A stretch of 64,000 bases of DNA, taken from Heliopora coerulea (taxonomy: Eukaryota > Cnidaria > Anthozoa > Scleralcyonacea > Helioporidae). A model generated the notes under the pieces. The model did no database searches. It saw only the letters and a program-made list of their open reading frames with translations, and was not told where the DNA came from. The translations under genes were made by a program, and so were the position numbers. Below, piece after piece: positions 52,809 through 63,669 of this stretch (position 1 is the first letter of the stretch; every line of letters begins with the position of its first letter). Location: NCBI GenBank assembly GCA_030142905.1, contig JASJOG010000091.1, positions 1,230,001-1,294,000 of the forward strand, read 5' to 3'.

Positions 52809-53672
52809 TTAATGTAGTAATGTTTTTGGTACAATCAGACGTTCCCCTCGTAATAGGAATCCATCTTGCAGGCTAATTTCATTTCTAATCGACCAGTATT
52901 CTCGTATATCTGGGTCAACTGCGGACTTGGAACCTGGCCAACCAGTTTGTACAATGTGTTGTAGTTTCCGTAAGATTGGATCTGCACTCGTCTCCGGATG
53001 AAATTGTGCTAATCTTTGTGGTGTTACCGGCGGTTGCTGGACTGTATGTACTTGATATGGATCTTCGTCTTCTGTGTGGTCAGTTGTTCCTGGACCTCTA
53101 CTGAGAGTGTCAGCTATATATAGGTTCTCGCTTGGCTTGTATACGACATGCAGTTCGTACTTCTGGAGTGCAAGCATCATACGCTGTAATCTAGGTGGCG
53201 CGGCGATGAGTGGCTTTCGAAAGAGGTACTCCAGTGGCTTGTGGTCTATCTCAATTGTCACTGGTTTGGCGTAGATATATTGGCGGAATTTGCAGTACTC
53301 AAAGACTATAGCAAGAAGTTCCTTCTCGATCTGTGCGTAATTTTTTTCGGACTTGTTTAATGTGCGTGATGCGTATGAGACTGGACGCCCATCCTGCAGC
53401 AAGCAAGCACCTAACTCGTATGACGATGAATCACCTGATATGGTTACTGGCTTTGCTACGTCGTAGTACTTCAAGACATTCTCGTCAGTCAACCTCTTCT
53501 TTATTTCATTAAAGGCCTGTGCGTGTATGTCGGTCCAGTGCCAAACTACCGCCCTTTGCAGTAGCTCTCGAAGTGGTTGCGTACAATCAGACAGGTTGCG
53601 TAGAAACTTGCCTAGGTAATTTACCATACCCATAAATCGGAGGAGCTCTTTCTTATCTTTGGGAACTTGCAT
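52809..53672 (-). pseudogene. Gypsy-2 RNase H and connection
   Basis: 287 codons: thumb/connection (KKELLRFMGMVNYLGKFLRN), then RNase H with ISGDSSSYELGACLLQDGRP, EKELLAIVFEYCKFRQYIY and IEIDHKPLEYLFRKP, then a linker. The first acidic position reads GDSS where AxDAS is usual. Frame is open until TAA next to the integrase. Confidence 0.9.
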
Positions 53673-54983
53673 CTCCGTGATGGCCTTGACTTTCGCTGGG
53701 TCAGGCTTTATGCCTTGGGCGGTGAAGATATGGCCAATGTAGTTTACCTCGCGTGTCTGTATTTTGGACTTCTTTCCATTCAGTTTCAGGTTGATATCTC
53801 GAGGTCTCTGTAGAACTTGTTTTAGGCGGTTGTTGTGCTGTGCTTCGTTCTTACCTCAAACAAGAATATCATATATGATCACATTTGTTCCGTCGATATC
53901 TTCAAAGGCTTGGGACATCCGTCGTTGGAACACTTCCGGTGCTGAATTTATGCCAAAACGTAGCCTAAGAAATCGGTATCTCCCAAATGGTGTGTTGAAC
54001 GTTGTTAATCTGGAACTTTCTTCGTCAAGTTTTATGTGCCAAAATCCAGAATAGGCGTCTGAAGTGCTAAACACTGTTGTACCTTCTAACTCTGCTGCCA
54101 CTTCTTCCACAGTTTTCATGGGGTAATGTTCTCGTAGTATAACTTTATTCAAATCTCTCGGGTCGAGGCAGACACGCACGTCTCCGTTCTTTTTCTCCGT
54201 TATCACAATCGAATTGACCCACTCTGACGGCTGCGTCACTTTTGCAATGGCTCCAATTTTTTCCATTCTGCATAGTTCAGCTTTAAATTTTTCTTTCAGT
54301 GCAAACGTGACCTTGCGAGGTGGATGTACGACCGGTTGGATAGATGGATCGATTTTAATGTGGTATTCTCCTTCGAGACAATCCAGACCTTGGAAAACAT
54401 CTGTGTATTTATCCATTATTAACCTTGCATCTGATCTCTGTGCGTGGCGTTGTTTATTGTCTATTTCACGTGTCCGTTGCATTGCCACTGCTTCATGTTG
54501 TAATGGTCTTGTGTTGCGCGAGACAGCGTTCTCCGGAGAGTGGCCGATCTTTGGGTCAACTGTGTAAACTCGTTGTATCAAGTCCATTTCCAGACATGTT
54601 GATAGGCCATGTACCGGAATCGCACCTTGTTGGTTAATCAGTTGAAACTCGATTAGGTGGTACTTTCCTTTGTGGGTGACTACCATGCTGTCCTTTCCGA
54701 CGGTGGGAATTCTATGTCCTGAATAAGAAAGTAACTTGGTGTTGGACTTCATAAACTTATCTGTCGTAAGTTTACTGTAGACTGATAAAGGCAAGACGTT
54801 ACATTGAGCGCCTGTATCGAGTTTTAATTTAACGGGAATGTTGTTGATTTCGAGGGTCACGTTCCATTCGTTTGTGTCTTTACCTGAGTTCGTATTTATT
54901 GTGTCAATGAACAAGTCTGTGTTATCGATATATTCCATGTCCACTGTGTATAAATTAGATTGGCGCTGCGCCAGTCGACACAT
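53673..54983 (-). pseudogene. Gypsy-2 protease and reverse transcriptase
   Basis: CCHC knuckle end (HYARMC), a spacer, the aspartic protease (KLKLDTGAQCNVLPLSVYSK), a linker, then RT: SIVITEKKNGDVRVCLDPRD LN, FSTSDAYSGFWHIKLDEESS and GINSAPEVFQRRMSQ. The catalytic box reads IIYDILV, two codons short of the usual Y-x-D-D-I-L-V, followed by TGA at 53856 where a Trp codon is normal. The frame continues past that stop to 53673. Loss of one catalytic aspartate neighbourhood inactivates this RT. Confidence 0.9.
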
Positions 54984-54999
54984 CCTGGCATAGTGATTT

Positions 55000-55744
55000 C
55001 TTTTGTGGCAGTTTCTGCACTCCTGTCCTTAAGCAGGACACTTCCGAGGCTCATGTTTCCTTCCACAGTTAGGGCAATTGACGGATCTGATCGTCATATT
55101 GGATTTGGAAGTTCTACCTCCTCAACTGTTATTTTGGCGCCTTCAGACCTCAGTTGGGTGGGACCATGTTGTGTTGTTTTGACTGCATTGACGAGTTTGT
55201 CTTGACTCTCAACGATATCCTTAAGTTGACTTTTACTTAACTCCGGCGTTCGACACATATTTATAGCTTTATTCAACGTCAGGTCGCTTTCTCTGAGCAG
55301 CCTAGCTCTTACTTCGTCGCTGTGGATTCCGCAAACGATTCGGTCTCGGATTAATGAGTCACAGAGCTCGCCTAACTCGCACCTCTTGGCTAATTTCCGC
55401 AATTCGGTAACATAACTGTCGAAGGTTTCGTCAATTCTTTGGTTGCGGGTATTGAACACATGTCGCTCAAACGTGACATTCTTCTTGGGAATGCAATTAG
55501 CTTCAAATTTAGAAATCAAAGCTTCTAGTTTATCGGTTTCAGCTGTTGTAAAGGTAAACGTATTATAAAGTTGGACAGCGTCTTTTCCGGCTATTGTAAG
55601 CAACGTCGAACACTGCACTTTTTCTGGTTTCTTGTCTCGTCCCGTTGCATTTAAGTAGAGGCGAAATTGTTGGACCCACCGTCGCCAATTCTCGGCGACG
55701 TTTCCTTCGAATGACAATGAATGTGGAGGTTTCAAAAGGTCCAT
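55000..55744 (-). pseudogene. Gypsy-2 Gag
   Basis: ATG at 55744 (MDLLKPPHSLSFEGNVAENW). The retrotransposon Gag helical region includes RRWVQQFRLYLNATGRDKKP and FDSYVTELRKLAKRCELGEL. The frame ends at 55094. Two CCHC zinc knuckles follow in the pol frame at 55000-55075 (NCPNCGRKHEPRKCPA, stop, GQECRNCHKRNHYARMC). It forms the particle that packages the element RNA. Confidence 0.85.
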
Positions 55745-55757
55745 ACTCCTGACACCA

Positions 55758-55876
55758 TGTAATGTTCACAAGTTCACGTGAATGACCCAACTGCTTTGTT
55801 TATCGAATGAGAAGAAGATATATACATGTTGGTTAATATTAACTTACTAAAGTTCGATCCTAAACATATCAGTACA
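55758..55876 (-). repeat. Gypsy-2 5' LTR
   Basis: 119 bp, nearly identical to 51414-51532. Followed on the minus strand by the TGG-starting primer-binding site and then gag within about 15 bp, an unusually short leader. Confidence 0.95.
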
Positions 55877-56019
55877 GTTACATATTTGCTGCAGCCAAAA
55901 TTTCTGATCTAAAGTGTTTTGATTGGTATTAATGGTGTATCGCTACCAACCTACTGAAGGAACAGCTAGAACATGACGATATTTTCCATTCCTCAATCGC
56001 TTCGCTTTGATCGATCGAT

Positions 56020-57079
56020 TGATTGAAAAGCTTTATTTAAACAGGGTAACCCACTCAGCTACGAGACTGATATCCAAAGAGGCCCTGTATATATGATATA
56101 ACTAATTATTTACCATATTAAACCTAATAATTAAAACTCTAAATATACAAACAACTAAATTTGAATGTGAGCCATATGTTTAAATCAACATCACTGATTA
56201 AGAAAATGTTTGTAAACGAGACTTTTAAAAATTCTAAGAGAACGCCAATGTCTAACTTCATCAGAAAGATTATTAAAATAAACAGTTCCAGTGTATCTAA
56301 AATTTCTCTTTCAGAGATTGTGTTTTAGATTTGGAAGATGTAGGTCGTGTTTTCTTCTCGTATTATAACTATGGAAACTACTATTTTTAACAAAATAGTC
56401 CCGAAGATATCCTGGTACAAAATTATTTTGACACTTGAAAACTTGTATGCATTTGTGCATTTTTCTTCTGGATGCTAAATTAATCCATTTCATTAAACGA
56501 AATGTATTTTGGGAGGATCCGCATTGTAGAATTATATGGGCTGCACGATTTTGCAGGCGTTGCAGTTCTTGACTACATCCCTCTGATAGATCTCCCCAGG
56601 CAGAATCAATATAATCAAACAAAGGTTGAACGATTACATTGTAGACACATTTAGATGCTTTCATAGTAAGACATTTCCGTACACGAGATATTAAGCCCAA
56701 GCGCTTACAAACTTTCTGGCTCACTGACTAAATATGTTCCCACCAGGTCAACTACTCATCTAGTACTACTCCTAAGTATTTAAATTTTGAGACTTATTCT
56801 ATTTATTCTCCGTATATCTGTATTAGCAGATCATCATTTTCCTCGAGCTTTTGTCTTGTACCAAATATCATCGATTTTGTTTTAGTTCGATTAAGGATTA
56901 ACCTGTTCCTTTCCATCCATTTTCTCACATTATCCATGTCATCTTGAGGTGTGCTTCTTATCTCAATAATAGAATGTCCCGTAAAATAGATGACAGTATC
57001 ATCTGCATACATATCTATGGAGCAGTTGATAAGGGATTTCGGCAGATCATTTATATACAGAACAAATAGTAAAGGCAGA
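56020..57079 (-). pseudogene. LINE, 5'-truncated, RT C-terminal half
   Basis: The minus strand starts at LPLLFVLYINDLPKSLINCS, includes IDMYADDTVIYF (catalytic YADD) and WMERNRLILNRTKTKSMIFG. After stops come FKYLGVVLDE and LTWWEHI, and the C-terminal domain (56724-56311, ending LPNLKHNL). The 3' end near 56030-56060 reads, on the minus strand, GGTTACCCTGTTTAAATAAA, a 3' signature common in CR1-like LINEs. The 5' end abuts PLE terminal sequence at 57080. Confidence 0.8.
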
Positions 57080-57240
57080 GCCCAGCTCAGAATTCTTAAG
57101 TGTATCACCAAAGTGAAAGAGGCAAGTCGAAAAGTTTTAAAACATGTTTACAGACGTTTCGTTGCGGCGTGCAACATCTTAAGAGTGTAGGTTTACAGGG
57201 ATGAGAAAAAACTATATATATATATATGAATCTATAATTA
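57080..57240 (-). repeat. PLE terminal sequence
   Basis: Contains GAGCCCAGCTCAGAATTCTT (compare GAGCCCAGCTCAAAATTCGG at 42502) and GACGTTTCGTTGCGGCGTGC / AACATCTTAAGAG (compare 42590-42620 and 21710). These are pLTR-like ends of one PLE family, present here without the coding region. Confidence 0.6.
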
Positions 57241-57249
57241 CATACTAGA

Positions 57250-58117
57250 TTCATATATTTAGTTGCAGTTTGCATAGTAAAATTTTCTGCCACTCTTGGT
57301 GTCAAAATATTTGGCATACTAAAACCTGCGTTAAAACAACTGCACAATTTTTGAGCAATTGTTACGAAGAACGTATTTAATTTAGTTGCTGTCAGGCAAA
57401 AATGAGTCTGAACATCGGCATTCTTGGACAATTTTTCTTTTGGAAGAATACTATTAATAATTTTCCATGTTTCTTTAGAGTCTTGCTTCCCTGCTAGTTG
57501 TGTCGAGTAATAAGGAAAACATTTTCTAGTGTTAAGGGGCTCAAGCTTAGCGAGTTATAGGCTGAACTTATTTCCAGAGCATATGAAGCATGTGAACTTA
57601 ATTTTCTGAAAAAATTTTAGCAGGAAAAAGTCTAATTAAAGATGCAGGAATAGTACTTGTAAAGCTTGGCATCAGACGGCGTTAAAACTGGCTCAACAGA
57701 GCGAAAGGAAGTAGCGTGGATTGATGATGGGCCAGAATGGTTGAAAGTCGACGAGAGATAATTATTCGAAAACATCCTGAGAATAAAAGTTGTCCCATTT
57801 GGGTAATTTTGAATTCCGTTCCTGTCAACTTCTCAAATTCTCTCACGGGTGGTGCCAGAGGAAGAGAAAGAGAAGGGCTGCTACCCTCCGTCAGGAAACT
57901 TTTACCTCCCTGATTGGGAAAAATTTACAATTCATCCGGGAACTTTCACTTATGATAACACATAAATTATAGAAATCTTAAATACTTGTTATTTATTTAA
58001 CGAATAGAGATAACCGTACTTCTTTCTTGTAAAATCTAAAAGTAAACAGTTTCTAGACAGTTGTTACGATTATTCTTGCAAAAAATAACATGATGTTTTC
58101 AACCTTTAAGTAAAACT
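57250..58117. other. No recognisable gene
   Basis: No open frame of interest and no motif recognised on either strand. 57540-57660 and 57800-57950 have mixed composition that could be old repeat debris. Confidence 0.4.
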
Positions 58118-58770
58118 AGAAATACGTGCACGCAACAACCCCTCGCCCACCCTTCCAATATATCTCTTGAGAGTCCAAGTAACATTGATAATTTTTCAAA
58201 ATTGTCAAAAAGACAAATCCCCCTTACTATAACTGGAAGAAGGTATGCAATATAAGAAAAACACAACATTTGTACACGAATATTAACAACAGAAACTGGG
58301 ATTTGTTTCTATGTTTAAACTGTTCGTCGTCATATTTACGTTTAAAAGTTTGACTCTATTTTATTATAACAAAACGTTTGGAGAGAATAACCTTTAACGG
58401 TTTTGTAAATAATGGGATCCATCCTGACAATTCTACTGCTAAACAATGGATGTTTGTATCAAGACCCTGTATTAGTTGCGATCTTTCCGTATTTCGTGTC
58501 GTTTTTGGATGAAACTAATCACTTTTTTTTTTCACTTTGAAGAAAGACATTTTAGTTGGTGGCAACACTTTCCATCTTAAAAGCGGAACATTCTCACAGG
58601 TTACGGGTCAGATACTAGCGTTACGGATAACTTAAAAAATTTTTTGATATTTTTTGTATTAAAAAATTGATAAATCCTATATTGTCTTAAAGTTAATTAA
58701 AAATTTCTAGTAGAAGTGCTATGATGAAGATTTATGCTAGGTATTCATCCGGAAGTAAAAGACTTTGGTA
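58118..58770 (+). repeat. Crypton-family repeat, copy B
   Basis: Homologous to the minus strand of 1290-470, including ACAACCCCTCGCCCACCCTT and GAGAATAACCTTTAACGGTT. It lacks the MITE found in copy A. It breaks at about 58770, where a repeat containing TCAACAACATACCAGTCCCC begins (also at 61860). Confidence 0.7.
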
Positions 58771-58777
58771 AGCATGG

Positions 58778-59780
58778 TTTGGTCAAACCTAAGCATGGTT
58801 TGGTCAACAACATACCAGTCCCCGAGCTTGCACACGGCATTTCTTAGTAACCGGAGTCCATGGATGTATTTATATATATATATCTATCCGCATGAAACAT
58901 GATTTATCCTACAGTGAGGGAAAAAAATACGACTGGACTCAGACTTTTGACCCCCACTGTATATACATCCTGATTTTTGCCGGCAAATTCCAATTGCTGA
59001 TTCTACCAAGCTAAGGATTTCCTTAAGGATTTCCAATTGAACGGTTGTAATGAATAAAACAGAATATGATAACCAAGTCCATGACTCACTTCAAGATGAT
59101 AAGACGTACCATCAAACTACTGATAAAAGCAAAACCCAACGTCTTGAACGGAATCCGATCTTCAAAGAAAACTATTAAGTATGAAGAAATTGGGAAATCT
59201 GACAGAGGCAGAATATTGGAGTTTAAGACCTTCGAATTCCCCACCAGCATCCTTCAATGGGCTTCCAAAAATCCATGAAGTAAAGCTTCAACTTAAAGAC
59301 GACCAATTTCCTCTCTCAGAAGATAATGCAAGTTATGTACCACTACGGCCAATCAACAATTGCAAAGAAGTGCCAACTTACCTGGACTCGAAGCATTTGG
59401 CTTCTATTTTCAAATATCTTGAGAGCAAAACCGAATACTCAATCAAGAATTTTAATGAGTTTGCTATATATGTTGGTAAACAAAAGGAGAACACAGACGA
59501 TCATCCTTTATATATATACATATATATACAATTTTCGCTTTGTGTATGTTTCTAAATGTATATATATAACTACAGACGGAACCGTTTCGGCCTATTGGGC
59601 CTTATCAGTGTAGTGCTGATGAAGAGGATGGAGTAGCCTACATTATATAGGCAACTCAAATGTTCCACGCTCGTGGTACATCTAAGCCATGCCAGAGCGC
59701 TCTAACTAAAGACTAGTGAGCGTGCGCAAATGCACTGGCGGCATGACTCATCCTGTAGAGCGCTCAATATGAACCAAAAG

Positions 59781-59826
<46 letters not shown>

Positions 59827-59950
59827 GAAACATACATAAAGCGAAAATTGTTCTCCCTAGTCACCACGCGTGTAACAGGACTCCACGCATGTCGATATTA
59901 GTACCCTCGCACCGCGCTTCGCGCGGTGGGCGACGGGATAACTGAAAGAG
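58778..59950. repeat. Composite repeat block with PLE insert
   Basis: The end pieces recur together at 61850-62060: ACATACCAGTCCCCGAGC at 58809 and 61868, and TAGTCACCACGCGTGTAACA at 59858 and 61978 with the GC-rich hairpin ACCGCGCTTCGCGCGGT. In this copy about 900 bp of other repeats (PLE fragment, (TA)n tract, a TATTGGGCCTTATCAG-bearing block) lie between the end pieces. At 61.9 kb they are close together. Confidence 0.55.
59040..59510 (+). pseudogene. PLE RT N-terminal fragment
   Basis: The frame 59181-59520 reads NLTEAEYWSLRPSNSPPASF NGLPKIHEV and YVPLRPINNC, the PLE RT finger motif (FYGLPKIHK ... PLRPI), then KHLASIFKYLESKTEYSIKN. Truncated at a (TA)n tract near 59510. Two frames overlap upstream, so one shift occurs near 59180. 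Confidence 0.65.
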
Positions 59951-59959
59951 GCAATGCAA

Positions 59960-60690
59960 TAAAGAAAACACAATATTTGGCCACAAATATTAACAACCCA
60001 AACTGGAAATTATTTTACATTCAAACTGCTTTTCGTCATATCTAGGTTCAAAATTTCTATTCTGTTTTATTACAACAAAACGTTTGGTGAGAATAACCTT
60101 TAACGGTTTAATAAATCATAAGAGATCCATTCTGACATTTCTACTCCTTATCAATGGATGTTCATAGCAAAATCCTGAATTAATTGCAATCTTGAGATAT
60201 TTTGAGTCGTTTTCCAATCAAAAAATTTTCACTCATTTTGCTTTAAAGAAAGATTTTTAATTAGATAGCCAGGCTTTCTGTCTTAAAATCGGATCATTCT
60301 CAAAGGTTACCACTCGGATATCAACATCACGGACAGCTCATGAGTGAAAATTATTTTTTTTAATATTTTTTGTCTTAAACCACTGACAAATTCTATATTA
60401 TTTCAAAGTTGGTTAAAAATGTCTGTTAGAAGTGCTATGAAGAAGATTTATGCTAAGTATTCATCCGACGGTACTGCACTTTGTTGACGAAGATGAAACG
60501 AAATACGAAACGGCCGAAATAAACAAAGGAAACATGAATGAGTTCTGTATTTTTATCGCTGACCAAAAATAGGAAAATACAAAACATAAAACAAAGTACG
60601 ACAAGCAAACCTTGTGCAAGTTTTGTCGAAAGAAGAACGAGAAGAGGGAAGTAAAAGACGTACTTTTTCAATGGTAAAACATCAATAAAA
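59960..60690 (+). repeat. Crypton-family repeat, copy C, 5' part
   Basis: Overlaps copy B in content (GAGAATAACCTTTAACGGTT at 60091 and TATGCTAAGTATTCATCC at 60450) and continues into the YR remnant. Diverged from copy B at roughly one base in six. Confidence 0.7.
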
Positions 60691-61480
60691 AAGGAAAATG
60701 GCGTACAAACCTGCAACTCTTGCGTATTTTCAACTAAGCATTCAGTGGCACCTCAGTACAAAGGGTTCTAAGGTAAATTTACACAAACACGACTTTAAAC
60801 TTTCTAGAGAGATTTTAAATCCTGATAAAAGTATTACTGGTCGAATACGGTGAAGGTCATCACTCTCGAAGCGAGAAAGACTGAAGTGGACAACTGTTTT
60901 GCCGAAGGATAATTTGGTGACCAAAATCAAGTAGCTTTGCAGCGAGTTACCTGATGGCTGTTTACCTTGCATTTTTGTTTCGAGCTAAAGTTACATCCTA
61001 ACGTCTTCAGTAGGGCGACATTTCATAAGGAAAAAAGTCCTGATTGAGGCGATGAAATCTTTTTATGGAAAGCGGAGAAACCATCCAAAGACTGTCATGG
61101 CCTGGACACCTTTTCTAGACGATGAGTGTGCTATCCTACTTCTCAAACAACTGACTATGAACGCTGTTCATTTAAATACTGCAAAATGTTCAAAAGTAAT
61201 CGTCCTACAGAGACGAATAAACCAGAATCTTCATTCCGCTTAGCTAATAAACACCAACAAAGTCCAGGCGGTAATATTTGGTAGAAGAAGTCTTCCTTAG
61301 GGAAGAATGAAGTCGAAAAGCTACTTTTGAAAGCTGCTCAATACAATTCCGTTCGCAGAACTTGTATTTCAAAGCTACTCGATTCAGACGTACCTGTGAT
61401 TGTGTAGCTCAGGTAAGTGGTTACCAGAACGTGAAAAGTCCCAAGATTTATACAAATCGGCATCTATTGAACTTCAGCGA
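60690..61480 (+). pseudogene. Crypton-like tyrosine recombinase remnant
   Basis: Broken frames contain, in order, ALQRV-T-stop-WLFTLHFCFE, a stretch with KPESSFRLANKHQQSP, SSLGKNEVEKLLLKAAQYNS and RRTCISKLLDSDVP. These match the middle and C-terminal parts of Crypton recombinases. The segment carrying the first H of H-x-x-R is deleted between KAAQYNS and RRTC, and the GH...Y region is reduced to VVTRT and VPRFIQIG-like residue patches. Many stops. Homologous to the fragment at 1-400, so two inverted Crypton copies bracket the window. Confidence 0.6.
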
Positions 61481-61499
61481 AGAATGTCGTTTTAATACA

Positions 61500-62640
61500 C
61501 TTTGTCGCTTACAAATGTCCTGACAGCAAGCGAGTTTCCTTACGTCTTTTATTCATATAAATCAGAAAGAACCAAGACAAAGCGTTGCTGCAAAAAGTGA
61601 ACAGTTGTCAAATGCATATTCCAAGGAGCTAACTTTGAGAACTGCTCTTTCAATTCATAAATTGTCCAGTTACTGAGGTGGTCCTCAAAAGCGAAACCAG
61701 CCGCAGGCACCAAGAAAACCATTTTATTTGCCGGTCTTAAATCATTTACTGGCTTCAGTGTTCAAATAATGTAAGTAACTTTCGAGAGATCCACACATGG
61801 GATAAAAAGAAGGAGACCAAATCGATTTGCTTTAATACGGTACCTAGGTATGGTTTGTTCAACAACATACCAGTCCCCGAGCTGGCACACGGCATACTTG
61901 AGTGACCGGAATCCTTAAATATATACCTAGAAGTATACCAACATAAATTATTCCAAAACTGCGAAAATTTTTCTTCCTAGTCACCACGCGTGTAACAGGA
62001 CTCCAGGCACGTCGAGATTAGTACCCTCGCACCGCACTTCGCGCGGTGGGCGAGGGGAAAATTTTAAGGAGCATGTGGTCCTGGCAACTATTGTTTAGCC
62101 TTTCGTCGTGGTCGTTAGCACTTGCGTCAGGGAATTCTTTATGCCACCTCGGAATACGCTTATTGTATGTTTCGTAGATTTGCTCCTGGGAAAATTTCAT
62201 TCGAATATTTAGTTCATATGCTCCAAATGCTCTGACAGCAAGTTCAATCTTTCTCTTACTTTATTTGAGACCGGTCCATTAATCAAAGACAGAAAATCTT
62301 TCATCGAAGCGACAGTCCAATGAAGAAAATCGTCGTATTCTAGCCATTCCTCTTGTTGTTTGGTCGCTGGACACCAGAAAATCTTGGTTATACCTAATAT
62401 TCTGCTGACGTTTAAGAGAAAAATAATGTTCAAAAGAGTGCATAGACCTAACACGAGGAAAGTAAAAAGGAACTATAAGTGAAACGTACACTTGCCCCAG
62501 TAGTTTTGCACCTTCTGCAAAATGGCAGTAAAAATCTTGGAAGGATCCATTGCACAACAGTTGTCGACCCTTAGGCCTAAATTTTTCCTGCACCAATATA
62601 TTTAGTAAATAAAGAGTTTCTGGTTCAAACTATCTGAAAA
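61500..62640. repeat. Mixed old repeats, no intact gene
   Basis: Holds the second copy of the composite repeat (61850-62060, including a GC-rich hairpin at 62025-62045) and the copy at 62430-62600 related to 51255-51410. The minus frame at 62018-62200 (MKFSQEQIYETYNKRIPRWH) is not recognised and is open for only 60 codons. Confidence 0.45.
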
Positions 62641-63666
62641 GAATTAAGTATACTTGGGAATGGTCAGTCAAGAGGCTTCCGTACCTGGATGTAATGATTT
62701 TGGTTGAAGATGAAAGGATTTTGACTGATGTGTATTCTAAACCTACGGATACACATCAGTATTTGCATTATGGGTCATGTCACCCGACGCATGTTAAGAA
62801 GAGAATCCCCTATGGTCAAGCCCTCAGGATGAGACGTATATGTAGCACAAAAGAAACTTATAATAGGAGAACAGAGATGCTCCAAGGGAATTTTTAAAAA
62901 AGGGGTTTTAATAAAGGTTTTGTTGATTCCCAATATAATTAGGCCAAAGGGATCTTTGGAGATAGCCTACTTTGTCGGGAAGAGAGATAAGGAAAAAAAG
63001 AGGGATATGACTCCATTAGTTATGACTTTCCATTCAGCGTTATCGGGGATAGGAAAAATTGTTGATTCTCTCTAGCCCATCTTACAGGTGTCGGATGGGA
63101 CGACTAAAATCTTTAGCGAGAAACCTAAGATAGCGTATCGGATTCCAAAAAACTAAAGAGATAGTTTGGTGAGGGCAAGGGTTAGGATGGGAGATATAGA
63201 TGATAAAGGAATGAGGAAATGTGGTAAATCACGCTGCCAGATTTGCAACGTTGCTGAAGAGGGAAGTAGTTTTGAGGATGGTTGGGGGCATATGTATAAA
63301 TTTTAGTTGTATGTATATATAAATTTTAGTTTTGATTGTGATTCGGCAGGGGTGGTTTACTTATTAACTTGTAAGAGATGTTCAAAAATGTACGTGGGTA
63401 GTACTGTTACATCCTTTCAAAAGAGGTTTAATAAACATAAAAGTAGCTTGAAACGGTTAGGAAAAGGTCAAAGAGGGATTGCGGGTGAGCATTTGTATGC
63501 TTATTTTTTTGAAGAAGGACATAAGGGAATTGAAGATATTCAAGTTAAGATAATAGACCGTACAGATGTAAATGACCCTACGAATAGAGAAGGCTGCGTA
63601 TACAAATGGTTGCATATCTACGCTAATGAATGTCGGTTGAATAAATTGAATGTGTTTTTGTGTTAA
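62640..63666 (+). pseudogene. Penelope-like element, 3' half
   Basis: Thumb region VKRLPYLDVMILVEDERILT DVYSKPTDTHQYLHYGSCHP (62660-62800), then with frameshifts the linker (FHSALSGIGKI at about 63030; a CGKSRC-x-IC zinc motif near 63225). Finally an intact 63307-63666 GIY-YIG domain: AGVVYLLTCKRCSKMYVGST, KRFNKHKSSLKRLGKGQRGI, EGCVYKWLHIYANECRLNKL. GIY appears as VVY and YIG as YVG, with R, H and E present, so the nuclease looks catalytically complete, though the RT is truncated at about 62640. Confidence 0.75.
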
Positions 63667-63669
63667 TGA

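Larger units (their letters stand above)
51414..55876 (-). mobile_element. Gypsy-2 LTR retrotransposon, full length
   Basis: Two 119-bp LTRs bound the element, with a perfect 5-bp duplication GTTAC at 51409-51413 and 55877-55881. On the minus strand the primer-binding site starts TGGTGTCAGGAGTATGG just inside the 5' LTR, and a purine tract AAAAGGGGAGA abuts the 3' LTR. 4463 bp with gag and pol on the minus strand in the order gag, PR, RT, RNase H, IN. Several lesions make it inactive. Confidence 0.95.
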
